Shown in pieces: positions 7,620-15,919 of a stretch of 64,000 bases of DNA (position 1 is the stretch's first letter; the number at the start of each line of letters is the position of its first letter). This DNA comes from Arthrobacter sp. B3I9 (GTDB lineage: Bacteria > Actinomycetota > Actinomycetes > Actinomycetales > Micrococcaceae), in assembly GCF_030816935.1 (NCBI RefSeq), contig NZ_JAUSYO010000001.1:1364001-1428000 (forward strand), read 5' to 3'. Below the pieces are notes generated by a model. That model did not search any database and was not told the DNA's origin. It saw nothing but the letters and a program-made list of their open reading frames with translations. Both the position numbers and the translations under genes were made by a program.

Positions 7620-8404
7620 GGCTCATCTGGGTACGTCGGCCATGATTGGCGAGAAATTCGGCGTCCGCGCCTACGCCTGAGACAAGCCTGACTTGAAGGT
7701 GTGCATCCGGTGCAGCCCGAGGAAGTACAACCCACGGACTGGAGTGACGCCGCGCTGCTGGTCGGGCCTGCCGTGGCCGTCGAACACCGGGATCCCGATC
7801 ATCCAGTTGAAGTCGTAGGCATGGCCGGTCGCCCAGATGACCGTTTTGATGCCTTTCCTAGCGAGGTTCAGCGAGTCGGCTTCTTCCACCCCAGGGAGAG
7901 GGATCGGTTCCTCCCGCTCGTCAGGGTCGAGCTGATCGTCGATCCCGTTGTTGCTGACGAACTGCCGTGCTGTCGACAAGAATGAGGTGTAGGCCTCATC
8001 GGCCTCAGCGAGCACTTGGTTCGCGTTGTCCTGGACAGCGGGGGTTGCTCCAGATGCGGCGATGACCCTGCCTATGACCCTGACACCGTGCGCGGCGAGT
8101 TGCCGAACGTTCACGTCGTATCCGCCGTTCACCCCGGTTACGACTGTGGAAGGCGGAAATTTGGCGCGCGAGATCGGTAACGCGTGGGGTCGATCTGCAG
8201 AACGGATGGTGGAACGTCATGGGCCAGTTCGGGGATCCGTGCACGCTGAAACCGCAACGAATCCCATCTTTCGGCGCGCCAGCGTTCACCGATCCGCCGG
8301 CGTTCCAAGACGACGTGCTCGCGCCCTCGCCGCTGCAGGACGCTGCTCATCGCGAGCCCGGCCTGGCCGCCCCCGATGACAACGACGTCCTGCTGCTCCC
8401 TCAT
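7620..8404 (-). pseudogene. broken flavin-containing monooxygenase (two internal deletions and a frameshift)
   Basis: From ATG 8404 the frame gives the FAD-binding start [20 protein letters not shown] then ERWDSLRFQ. It jumps at once to [14 protein letters not shown], which in the family lies well over 100 residues later, and then at about 8138 to a frame reading [20 protein letters not shown], skipping the second nucleotide-binding region. It continues through TVIWATGHAYDFNWM and GLYFLGLHRMHTFKSGL, after which a 1-nt frameshift at about 7685 separates the true C-terminus (SGVGADAEFLANH). Family membership is clear from these pieces; the protein cannot be functional. Confidence 0.82.
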
Positions 8405-8550
8405 GCTCAGCCCCGTGCGGAGTGGTGACACGCTGAGCGTACCAGCGGCGGTCCACAGGATGGGAGAGAGACACCCGCCGCAATTCAGATACAGCCAGTC
8501 TTCTGAGGGAAGCGAGATTCGTTGCCCTGGAGTTCCCGGCAGCGCGCCCA

Positions 8551-8565
8551 GTCTCAGGAACTATA
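8551..8565. repeat. 15-bp direct repeat, copy 1
   Basis: GTCTCAGGAACTATA, repeated exactly at 11993-12007. The two copies bracket the acyltransferase/esterase pair. A 15-bp match can occur by chance in 64 kb, so the meaning is open. Confidence 0.3.
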
Positions 8566-8681
8566 GATCAATAGGACATTGCTCTGGCCTGTGGCTTTTT
8601 CCGGTGCGAGTTCGTGCTGGCCTGACGTGCGGCGGGGCGCCCCTCTGCCGTGCCTTCATAGCCGCGGGCCTACCGGTTCTA

Positions 8682-10841
8682 TCAGCCGAGTAAGGCCGGG
8701 CCAAGCACCGGCGCCAGTTTCGCCGAGAACGCCGGAGTGAGGTGATCACCGTCGACAAATACGGGAGTGTTGCCGACAAAGGATGGGCAGAGGCCGTCCT
8801 TCGAGCAGAACCAGGAGAACGTCGAAACGTACTTCACGCCGGGCACGGCCGCTGCGGCGTCCTTGTCTGCCTGGAGGACTGCCTTATAGGAGCCACCGTC
8901 ACTCACGCAAGCCCAGGGCTTGCTGATCTTGGTCGCGCACTTCTGAAGGTTCACCCCTGATGATGCGGGCGACAGCAGGACCACCTGCGCCTTCGAAAGC
9001 CCCTCAATCGTTTTAAGGGTTTCGATGCTGGCCTGCCGCCAGGAGTCATAGACGTCGGGGTTGTCTTTGGCGCCGATCATTCGATTCGGCGATTTGAGCG
9101 CGCTTGAGACGATGACCATCTGTGGCTGGATTTTGCGCACCTTGTCGAGGGCCCACTGCTGGTGAGCGCTGCAGATCTGTTCAAAACCAGGGTCAGTGGG
9201 GCGGGTCATGGGCACTTCGATAGCCGGGCACTGTCCCCGCGTCAGGACCTGAATCTTCCATCCCTGCTTGCCGATGGACTCACGCAGCCCCGGCATCCAG
9301 CTGATGGCCGCCGAGTCCCCGAGCAGGACGGCGGTCTTGGTTGCCGCGCGGTCACCGTAGAGGCAGCGGCCAACATTCTGGTCGTCGGTGTCGAGGCAGG
9401 CATCATCCTTCCACTCCGGCACCAAGGCCCCGTTGAGGGAATCGATGCTCGGTTGAAGCTCCGGCCATGCCTGGGCATCCAACGCGGCTGTGATCTGCAA
9501 CGCGAATAACGCCTCCGGTGTGGGGCCAGTCTGCCGGGGCATAGCAGTGCTGCCCGCGCTGGCAGGCGCCGGTGTAGAAGTAGTAGCGTTGCCTGCGACA
9601 GTTGGCGGGACCGCAGGCGATGGCGCAGTTGCGCCAAGAGCCGTGACGGTGGTGGCAAGAACCAGCAGGGAAAGCACCCCCAACCCGACGTACTTCAGCC
9701 GATCACCCGATGGCAGCCGGCGCTTCTTTTCAGGTTCCAGCCATGAGGATTTCCGCACCTTATCTTCCACGAGGTGGTAGGACAGAGCTGAAACGGCAAG
9801 TAAGGCGGCGAGCACCATGAGGTCATTAGCAGCGCTGGTCCGCGGAAGCAGGGTTTCCCGGATGATGATGACGGGGAAGTGCCAAAGGTAAATCGAGTAT
9901 GAGATGTCGCCCAGATAGACGGTGACCTTATTGGTTAGCGGGTACAGCCGACTGTCCCCACCGGTGCCCGAAGCGATAACGAGAGCCGCGGCCAGCGCCG
10001 GTAAGGCTGCGCCAGGCGCAGGAAACGGCGTCTCGGAACTGATGACGAAAAGGCTGGCTGTGATGCCAGCTAACCCGACGTATCCGAGTGAGGGCCTCAG
10101 CGCGCCTGGTATCGGCTGGAGCGCCGGGACCATCAGGGCCAGCAGCGCACCGATCCCCAACTCCCAGACGCGGGACGTCGTTGAGAAGTAGGCGATGGTG
10201 GGGGCGTTGGCAGTTTGAACAGCAGCGATCAGGAAGCTCCCGGCGACGATGAACACCATCACCAGGGTCAGGACACGCCGGGCCCGAGAGACCTCCCACT
10301 TCAGCCGGTGGACCAGCAAACCAAGGATGCCGACGATGATCAACGGCCACACCACATAGAACTGTTCTTCGACGGCGAGGGACCAGAAATGCTGCAGTGG
10401 AGACACTGGCCCGGCGGCCTGCATGTAGTCCGTCCCAACCGCCACAAAGCGCCAGTTCGCTCCGAAGACCAGCGCGAACAATCCATCCCAGGTAATCTCC
10501 TTTGCTCGGCCAGCAGGGAACACCGCCCAGGCTGCTGCCAGGGTGACGGCCAGGACGAGCACCGCTGCCGGGAGAATCCTTCGGGCCCGCTTCCGGTAAA
10601 AGCCAGCGAAAGAAATGCGCCCCTGCTTCTCATGAGAGCGCAAGGGAATGCCGGTGATCAGGAACCCCGAGATAACAAAGAACACGTCCACACCAACGAA
10701 CCCACCCGCTGGCCACTCGAACAAATGGTCCGCGACCACAGCCATGACAGCCACGGCGCGAAGACCCTGGATGTCACGGCGGAGCCTGTGTTTCTTTGGC
10801 ATCTGGTTTGTCTCTTGGTGAAGCGTCGATTCAGCCGACAT
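8682..10841 (-). CDS. acyltransferase 3 with fused SGNH domain (OafA-like)
   Basis: A 719-residue membrane enzyme predicted to O-acylate a cell-surface glycan. Residues about 20-390 form the acyltransferase-3 membrane domain: RRDIQGLRAVAVMAVV with the catalytic-type histidine in VVADHLFEW, the GFVGVDVFFVISGFLITG motif and FYRKRARRILPA, with about ten spans. A linker rich in Ala/Pro/Thr leads to a periplasm-side SGNH domain with block I GDSAAISWMPGL and the C-terminal DGDHLTP (Asp-x-x-His). Start ATG 10841 has GGGGGA 6 nt upstream. Its first 11 nt overlap the end of the esterase gene, so the two are translationally coupled. Confidence 0.95.
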   Translation of the reverse strand: MSAESTLHQETNQMPKKHRLRRDIQGLRAVAVMAVVADHLFEWPAGGFVGVDVFFVISGFLITGIPLRSHEKQGRISFAGFYRKRARRILPAAVLVLAVTLAAAWAVFPAGRAKEITWDGLFALVFGANWRFVAVGTDYMQAAGPVSPLQHFWSLAVEEQFYVVWPLIIVGILGLLVHRLKWEVSRARRVLTLVMVFIVAGSFLIAAVQTANAPTIAYFSTTSRVWELGIGALLALMVPALQPIPGALRPSLGYVGLAGITASLFVISSETPFPAPGAALPALAAALVIASGTGGDSRLYPLTNKVTVYLGDISYSIYLWHFPVIIIRETLLPRTSAANDLMVLAALLAVSALSYHLVEDKVRKSSWLEPEKKRRLPSGDRLKYVGLGVLSLLVLATTVTALGATAPSPAVPPTVAGNATTSTPAPASAGSTAMPRQTGPTPEALFALQITAALDAQAWPELQPSIDSLNGALVPEWKDDACLDTDDQNVGRCLYGDRAATKTAVLLGDSAAISWMPGLRESIGKQGWKIQVLTRGQCPAIEVPMTRPTDPGFEQICSAHQQWALDKVRKIQPQMVIVSSALKSPNRMIGAKDNPDVYDSWRQASIETLKTIEGLSKAQVVLLSPASSGVNLQKCATKISKPWACVSDGGSYKAVLQADKDAAAAVPGVKYVSTFSWFCSKDGLCPSFVGNTPVFVDGDHLTPAFSAKLAPVLGPALLG

Positions 10842-11640
10842 CTAAGTCCCCCGCCTCGAAACCTGCCCCTGCTTGCCAGCCAAGCCAGGTGATCGCTTCC
10901 TGGGCGATGGGGGCCGGCACAGTGTGGGATCCATGGAACTCCCGGTAGGTAACGTCGTAGCCATTCCGCCTGAGGAGTGGCACCAATCTGCGACTGGTGC
11001 GATCGATCGGCAGGACGCTGTCGCTGTCTCCGTGGGAAAGGAAGACACGGGGCTGGCCTACCCGGGTTGCGGGAGGAATAAAGCCTGGGGAAAAGGCAAT
11101 GATGCTGGAAAACAGGTTCCCGTTGGCCAGGCCTAAGCCCAGCGCATACGAAGCACCATCTGAGAACCCGCCGACGGCGGTGCGGTTCAGGTCCACGGGC
11201 GCCAGCTGGAAGATCCGCTCCAGTGCCTGGTCGATCAGCTGCACGTCAGGTCCGAAGTCGCCGCGGATGCCATCCCAAGTGGGCCCCTGTGATGACGGTG
11301 CCGCCATGATGATCTTGTGCGCGTCGGCAAAAGCTGACAGTAGGCCCAGGCCTCCTGCCGCATCCCCTCCGGCGCCGTGGAGCAGAAGAATTAGTGGGGC
11401 CGGCACGCTGGCCTCAAGCCCGGGAGGCACATAGAGCAGCGTGTCCCTGACGGATTCCAGGCCGAGCAGACGCTGCCCTGGAAGAGGCACTGAGGCGGGG
11501 GACCTGTCGGGTCTGGCGCTCAGTACAGCGGGATGTCGCTGGGCTCCCGGAGGGTACATGTCTACTCCCGAACACGCGGAGAGGGCAGCAGGCGCCGCGA
11601 GGGCTCCTGCACAAATCAAGAAGCTTCGTCGTGCTATCAC
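10831..11640 (-). CDS. exported alpha/beta-hydrolase (PHB-depolymerase-like esterase), Tat lipoprotein
   Basis: A hydrolase with a twin-arginine signal (ARRSFLICAGALAAP) ending in the lipobox LSAC, so it is probably exported folded and lipid-anchored. The fold markers are LILLLHGAGGD (oxyanion region), the nucleophile elbow GGFSDGAS, SHGDSDSVLPI supplying the acid, and GSHTV supplying the histidine. This pattern fits the LpqC/PHB-depolymerase esterase family. GTG 11640 gives a normal-length Tat n-region; the frame is open to a TTG at 11715. The 11-nt overlap with the O-acyltransferase suggests the pair adds and removes, or transfers, the same acyl groups (inference). Confidence 0.85.
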   Translation of the reverse strand: MIARRSFLICAGALAAPAALSACSGVDMYPPGAQRHPAVLSARPDRSPASVPLPGQRLLGLESVRDTLLYVPPGLEASVPAPLILLLHGAGGDAAGGLGLLSAFADAHKIIMAAPSSQGPTWDGIRGDFGPDVQLIDQALERIFQLAPVDLNRTAVGGFSDGASYALGLGLANGNLFSSIIAFSPGFIPPATRVGQPRVFLSHGDSDSVLPIDRTSRRLVPLLRRNGYDVTYREFHGSHTVPAPIAQEAITWLGWQAGAGFEAGDLDVG

Positions 11641-12101
11641 CTGGGCTGCCAAATGGTTAGTGGCTGGTGACTCTTTAGTGCGGTTCAAACTATGGCGCGG
11701 TCCAGCGGTCAGCAACAGCGCCTGTTGTCAGGGGTAGATTGCCTGTTCTGATGGTAAGACGACCGGGGCGCCGTAACCAGCAAGGGGGATTGGTGGTTTT
11801 GCCGGCGTGTTCAACGGGGCAAGGATTTACCTGTACTGGCGCATCTCAGCGGTGGCCACAATCGGCGTTACGAGGGACTGGGGAACCAAAGATTCGTTCT
11901 AGCGTGGCTGGAGGCAAGGAATCGTTGCAGTTCACACCCTAAGGCTCTTCCTGGTCGAGCCCCCGGCTGGTTCAGCTGCCATGCCCACCGGCGTCTCAGG
12001 AACTATACCTGTCATTCACCTGGGTGGCCGACAGGGTCTGTCCCGCGAATCAGCTGAACCGGCGGGCGTGTGTTAATCCTGAAGCCCGCACGCTGCCAGC
12101 C
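11641..12101. other. intergenic region upstream of the esterase
   Basis: About 460 bp without a credible gene; open frames here are short and unlike any family. It should hold the esterase promoter on the minus strand. The second copy of the 15-bp repeat lies at 11993-12007. The stretch is less GC-rich than its neighbours. Confidence 0.4.
11993..12007. repeat. 15-bp direct repeat, copy 2
   Basis: GTCTCAGGAACTATA, identical to 8551-8565, in the gap before the esterase gene. Confidence 0.3.
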
Positions 12102-12596
12102 CTAGGATACTCCATTCCCGGGAACCCAGCGGAAAGTGCTGAGCCACAGCAGCACGCCCGCCAGCCCGACCATTCCCGGGGCGAGCACCGGGGAGGCGCC
12201 AACTGACCCGGTGGCGGCCGCCCACAGGTGCGACATTGCCGACATCGACTCCCACTTGCCGGTGAAGCGCCCGCTGAGCGGACCAGCGTCCAGGTTCGCG
12301 CTGACATGTTGGTAAATACCGAACGCACTGCCTATTGCGGCTACCACTGCGGTCCCTTGCAGGATCCGCGCGGTCGTCGTGGAGCGACGAGTCAGCCATG
12401 CCGCCGCGGCGAGAAGCAGGAGGCCCAGGACCGCCCAGGGCACGAACTGGCCAGGGGTCTGCCAGTGGTGCAGCATCGCGAGCTCGGCGCAGGCTCCGAG
12501 AGCGGTGCCAACGCCGAGCCACGTCAGTATGCGGCGATATAGGGCGACCAGCTTCACCGGGTCGGAGCTGGCTGCTACGGTGCTCACCACGCTCAA
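12102..12596 (-). CDS. small integral membrane protein, unknown function
   Basis: A 164-residue protein with about four membrane spans (ILTWLGVGTALGACAELAML, WAVLGLLLLAAAAWL, GTAVVAAIGSAFGIY and GMVGLAGVLLWLSTF). A WESMSAMSHLWAAATG loop precedes the last span. It matches no characterised family I know. The start is TTG 12596, overlapping by 4 nt the stop of the upstream lipoprotein gene; GTG codons 6 and 9 nt further in are alternatives. The overlap implies coupled translation, and the two products may act together at the membrane. Confidence 0.72.
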   Translation of the reverse strand: MSVVSTVAASSDPVKLVALYRRILTWLGVGTALGACAELAMLHHWQTPGQFVPWAVLGLLLLAAAAWLTRRSTTTARILQGTAVVAAIGSAFGIYQHVSANLDAGPLSGRFTGKWESMSAMSHLWAAATGSVGASPVLAPGMVGLAGVLLWLSTFRWVPGNGVS

Positions 12597-12988
12597 CCCA
12601 CCTTGAGGGAACTGAGCACCCTTCGCAGCTGATCCTGGGAGATGTCGTACTTCCCGAGCTCCTCGGTCAGCTTGGGCTGGAGATTCTCGGCCGTGTAGGG
12701 GGCATACTCCTTGACCTCATCGGCCCACTTCTCGGGGTTATCGACCCCGGCCGACCGCAGTGCCGCTGTCACATCGTCGGCCGTCGCAGTGTTCGGATCG
12801 ACGGTCTGCACGGCGGTGCCTGTAGCGGCCGACGAAGCAACCAATGGGGAGGCCGAGGAAGCAGTCGACGAAGCGGCCGCGGGGGCCGAGGTGGCGGCAG
12901 GGCTGCCCCCGCCCGGGCTTGAGCAACCGGTGAGTGCGGCCACGAGGACAAGGGAAAGAGAGGCGAAAAGTACCGGGGTATTTTTCAT
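12593..12988 (-). CDS. predicted lipoprotein, unknown function
   Basis: A 131-residue secreted lipoprotein with signal peptide MKNTPVLFASLSLVLVAA and lipobox LTGC. A low-complexity Ala/Ser/Thr linker (about residues 25-65) precedes a small helical domain (TATADDVTAALRSAGVDNPE through QDQLRRVLSSLKVG). No enzyme motif is present. ATG 12988 is preferred because the signal peptide begins there; the frame could extend 16 codons upstream. It forms a two-gene unit with the membrane protein that follows. Confidence 0.77.
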   Translation of the reverse strand: MKNTPVLFASLSLVLVAALTGCSSPGGGSPAATSAPAAASSTASSASPLVASSAATGTAVQTVDPNTATADDVTAALRSAGVDNPEKWADEVKEYAPYTAENLQPKLTEELGKYDISQDQLRRVLSSLKVG

Positions 12989-12998
12989 ACGACCGGTT

Positions 12999-13589
12999 TT
13001 AGCAGGCTGGATCTGAGCGCGCAAGTGCCTGCGCATGGCGGGCCTTCACCTGCTCAGCGACGTCGACAGGGGTCATGCGCATCGCGCCGGCACGGCCGCG
13101 AGGCGGTCCTCTACGCCAGGCGGAGTTGGCAACCTGTTCACGGATGAGCCGGCCCACGAATTCGGACCCGGAGGTGCCCGGGGCGCTTTCATTGTGCAGG
13201 GCGACGATCTTGGTGCCGTTCCGGGCCGCGCCGGTGACGGCGCCCTCGATGAGAGGTGCGTCCGGCAGCGAGGTGCTGCATTCGACGCGGACTTCCTCAT
13301 AGTCCTGGTTGTCCAGGTCCGCTTCGTAGCGATCGCGGATGAAGTGGATGTTCACGGTGTTCCGCGCGGACACGACGTAGGAGCTGTCATCGACATGGGA
13401 GCGGCGGACGTCGATGGACTCGATGACCTCACCGTCGGCGAGTTCGTTGATGTTTTCGTCTTCGCCCGGTGCGAGGTAGACCGGGCGGGCGGCCGGATCG
13501 GCGAGGGCGATGCCGGCTTCGGCGTGGGAGACAGCGGCGAATTCGCCACCGGTGGGGACTCCGGACGGTACACGGTTCTAGTTGCTCAC
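12999..13589 (-). pseudogene. hypothetical gene with amber codon at position 4
   Basis: The frame from GTG 13589 reads V-S-N-stop(TAG, 13578-13580)-NRVPSGVPTGGEFAA and continues open to 12999. The PSGVPTGGEFAA phrase close to a start codon is a recurrent N-terminus of actinobacterial proteins, often on mobile DNA, so a CAG-to-TAG change at codon 4 is the simple reading. After that it holds an acidic region (APGEDENINELADGEVIES) and a C-terminal part with SARNTVNIHFIRDRY and NGTKIVALHNESAPG. A later start such as GTG 13373 could still give a shorter protein. Function unknown. Confidence 0.6.
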
Positions 13590-13698
13590 GCCTGTCTGTG
13601 TGCAGCGACCTTAACCAGGTGTCAGCACCCGGTTAAAGGACTTCGGCTGCCGTAGGGCCATGCCGCAAAGCCCTTGTAAAATCCTGACCCGGCCAACT

Positions 13699-13730
13699 AA
13701 GGGCGCACCCCGGGTTGGAGGTGCGCCCTT
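13699..13730. terminator. hairpin terminator downstream of csbD
   Basis: An 11-bp stem, AAGGGCGCACC (13699-13709) with GGTGCGCCCTT (13720-13730), 20 nt after the csbD stop. Neither side has a long T run, so it may act in both directions or mainly protect a 3' end. Confidence 0.55.
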
Positions 13731-13750
13731 CGTCTGCAGTCAGGACAGTC

Positions 13751-13921
13751 CTACTTGAAGGCGTCCTTGACCTTTTCGCCGGCCTGTTTCACATCGCCTT
13801 TGGCCTGGTCGGTCTGACCTTCAGCCTTCAGGCTCTCGTCGCCCGTGGCGTTCCCCGCAGCTTCCTTGCCCTTACCGCCAGCCTTCTCGGCAGCGTTCTC
13901 AATCTTGTCGCCTAGTCCCAT
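13751..13921 (-). CDS. CsbD-family stress protein
   Basis: A 56-residue hydrophilic Lys/Gly/Ala/Glu-rich protein, MGLGDKIENAAEKAGGKGKE, with the family phrases GDESLKAEGQTDQAKGDVKQ and AGEKVKDAF. CsbD proteins are abundant general-stress proteins (sigma-B regulon in Bacillus) of unknown biochemical role. ATG 13921 is preceded by GAGGAGG at good spacing. The promoter block upstream contains a CCTAAGCATGCTTAGG palindrome that recurs before the 47-residue gene near 5.8 kb. Confidence 0.92.
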   Translation of the reverse strand: MGLGDKIENAAEKAGGKGKEAAGNATGDESLKAEGQTDQAKGDVKQAGEKVKDAFK

Positions 13922-13967
13922 GGTGTTTCCTCCTCTGGTTTGGCAGCCGGTTGATACGGCCATAACC

Positions 13968-14015
13968 CCATCCTAAGCATGCTTAGGGTTGCGATTTCAA
14001 ATCCGGTGGGCCTGC
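13968..14015 (-). promoter_or_regulatory. promoter block shared with 47-aa gene (copy B)
   Basis: On the minus strand it holds TTGAAA, 19 nt, TAGGAT, with the 16-bp palindrome CCTAAGCATGCTTAGG at 13972-13987. It lies 50 nt before the csbD start and aligns over about 45 bp with 5961-6010. Confidence 0.45.
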
Positions 14016-14122
14016 TTGCGTGCCGCCGACCGTCTGCCTGCATGGAGGAATGACTGAGGGGCCTGGCCTACGGTCAGCGTGCCGGAACGTTGGACTTCAT
14101 CACGACGTCTCGTTGGGATGAA

Positions 14123-15916
14123 TCAACGCACCACAGTGCGGTGGCCGGCATCAAGGCGCCGCGTCCAGCCGCGCGAGTCTAGATGTTCCAGAAGGGGAAC
14201 CGCCACCCGTCGTGTTGTTCCCAGCGCCTGGCGCGCCTGGCTGGTGGTGAAGGGTTGCTCCAAGCGGGCCAGCTCGCGCATCGCGAAGGCCGGCGCGGTA
14301 GGCAGCAGCACCACCCCGTCGCGCAACCGCAGCAAGCGCCCGGCGCGCTCGGCGGCAGCCAGTTCGCGAGTGCCTAGGCCCAGCCCGGCCAAGTCGTCCG
14401 CTTCCGGCGCGTGGAACGCGTCTGCCGTAAGCCTGCGCTCCAACTCGGCGATTGCGGGCCCCGCGGCGCCGAGGTTGGTATGGCTGCCGGGCAGCCGGAC
14501 GTGGCCGCTCTCCTGTTCCAGGCCGGCGTGGCGCACGACGGGGGCAAGAAGCCTTTCATCGGGCAGCTTGAGCAGATCCCGCGCCGCACCCTGGGAAAGG
14601 CCCGGTGCCAACGGATCACGCTCATGCAGTGCCTCGAGCGCCGTGCGCAGCCGCTGCTGCCAGGCTTCGAAGACCGGAGCATGCACCCACCAATCGCCGA
14701 AGACGAGGACGCCGGAGGGCGCCTCCGCGTCGTGCGCACCGAGCAACCCGAGCCGACGCAGGTGTTGTTCCTGCACCGCCCCGCGGCCTGCCACTTCACT
14801 CAGCACGTCTCCGGAAGCGTCCAGGCCTGCGAGCCGCTCCGCCCAGTGGACGCCGTCGCCACGCCGCCGCAAGGCCGGGGGATCGGCGTCGAGGACTTGT
14901 GCGCCGCCCAGCACTGCCCGGCTCCCGGGGTCCCGGAGCACCAGACGGTCCCCGAGAACGAGCGGCAGGGGCCTGTCAAGGACTAGCCGGGCGTGGTCGG
15001 CACCAAAGGGACGCAGCCGGGCTGGCACCGCTGCTGTGCCGGCATGCACCATGAGCTGCTCCGGCACATCCGTGTAGGCCACGCCGGTGACGCGGTGGAT
15101 GCCCAGAACGCCTGTGATGGGCCACGCGTCAGGAGTAAGCAGCGCGTCTCCGCGGCGGACGTCGGCGGCGGAAACGTCACGCAGGTTCAGCGCCACCCGG
15201 TTTACAGGACCCAGCGACGTGTATGACGTGTCGCGGCTTTGCAGGCCGCGGACCACGACGGGCCGCGAACCGTCGTGGCCGAGAAGCTGCAGCCGGTCAC
15301 CCTGAGCGAGCGTTCCCGCCCCCAGCGTTCCGGTCACCACCGTTCCGGCACCGGTGATGGTAAACGAGCGGTCCACCCACAACCGGAGCCGCCCCGTGGT
15401 AGTGGGCGAAGGCACCCCGGCCAGTACGGCGCCGAGCGTGGCACGCAATTCGGCCAGGCCGGTGCCCTCGGTGGCAGACACAGCAACGGCGGGCGCGTTC
15501 TGCAGACCCGTTCCGGCCAGCTCCCTGCGGGTCCGGGCGAGCACTTCGCCGACCCGCCCGGGCGCCCGGTCGACGCGGCTGAGGACCACGACGCCGTACT
15601 CAATTCCCAGCGCAGCGACGGCGTCCCGGTGATCGCTTGACTGCGCCTGCCAGCCCTCATCGGCAGCGACGACGAAGCAGACGACGGGCGCCGGCCCGAT
15701 TCCGGCAAGCATGTTGCCGAGGAAGCGTTCGTGGCCCGGTACGTCCACGAAGGCGACATCCTGCCCGGACGGCAACGTGGTCCAGGCGTAACCCAAGTCA
15801 ATGGTCAGTCCGCGGCGCCGCTCTTCCTCCCAGCGGTCCGGCTCCATGCCGGTAAGGGCACGCACCAGCGTGCTCTTACCGCAATCCACATGTCCGGCGG
15901 TGGCGACGACATGCAC
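14123..15916 (-). CDS. selB: selenocysteine-specific translation elongation factor
   Basis: Delivers Sec-tRNA(Sec) to ribosomes stalled at UGA codons followed by a SECIS hairpin. The 597-residue product has the GTPase domain (P-loop GHVDCGKST at residues 8-16, RRGLTIDLG switch region, DVPGHERF, and SRVD in place of NKxD), EF-Tu-like domains II and III, and C-terminal winged-helix repeats (SQGAARDLLK, ERRLTADAFHAPEADDLAGL, TTSQARQALGTTRRVAVPLL) that bind SECIS RNA. The length is typical. It starts at GTG 15916, 3 nt after the selA stop, so selA-selB form one unit. Its client is the adjacent Sec formate dehydrogenase. Confidence 0.97.
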   Translation of the reverse strand: MHVVATAGHVDCGKSTLVRALTGMEPDRWEEERRRGLTIDLGYAWTTLPSGQDVAFVDVPGHERFLGNMLAGIGPAPVVCFVVAADEGWQAQSSDHRDAVAALGIEYGVVVLSRVDRAPGRVGEVLARTRRELAGTGLQNAPAVAVSATEGTGLAELRATLGAVLAGVPSPTTTGRLRLWVDRSFTITGAGTVVTGTLGAGTLAQGDRLQLLGHDGSRPVVVRGLQSRDTSYTSLGPVNRVALNLRDVSAADVRRGDALLTPDAWPITGVLGIHRVTGVAYTDVPEQLMVHAGTAAVPARLRPFGADHARLVLDRPLPLVLGDRLVLRDPGSRAVLGGAQVLDADPPALRRRGDGVHWAERLAGLDASGDVLSEVAGRGAVQEQHLRRLGLLGAHDAEAPSGVLVFGDWWVHAPVFEAWQQRLRTALEALHERDPLAPGLSQGAARDLLKLPDERLLAPVVRHAGLEQESGHVRLPGSHTNLGAAGPAIAELERRLTADAFHAPEADDLAGLGLGTRELAAAERAGRLLRLRDGVVLLPTAPAFAMRELARLEQPFTTSQARQALGTTRRVAVPLLEHLDSRGWTRRLDAGHRTVVR

Positions 15917-15919
15917 GGT

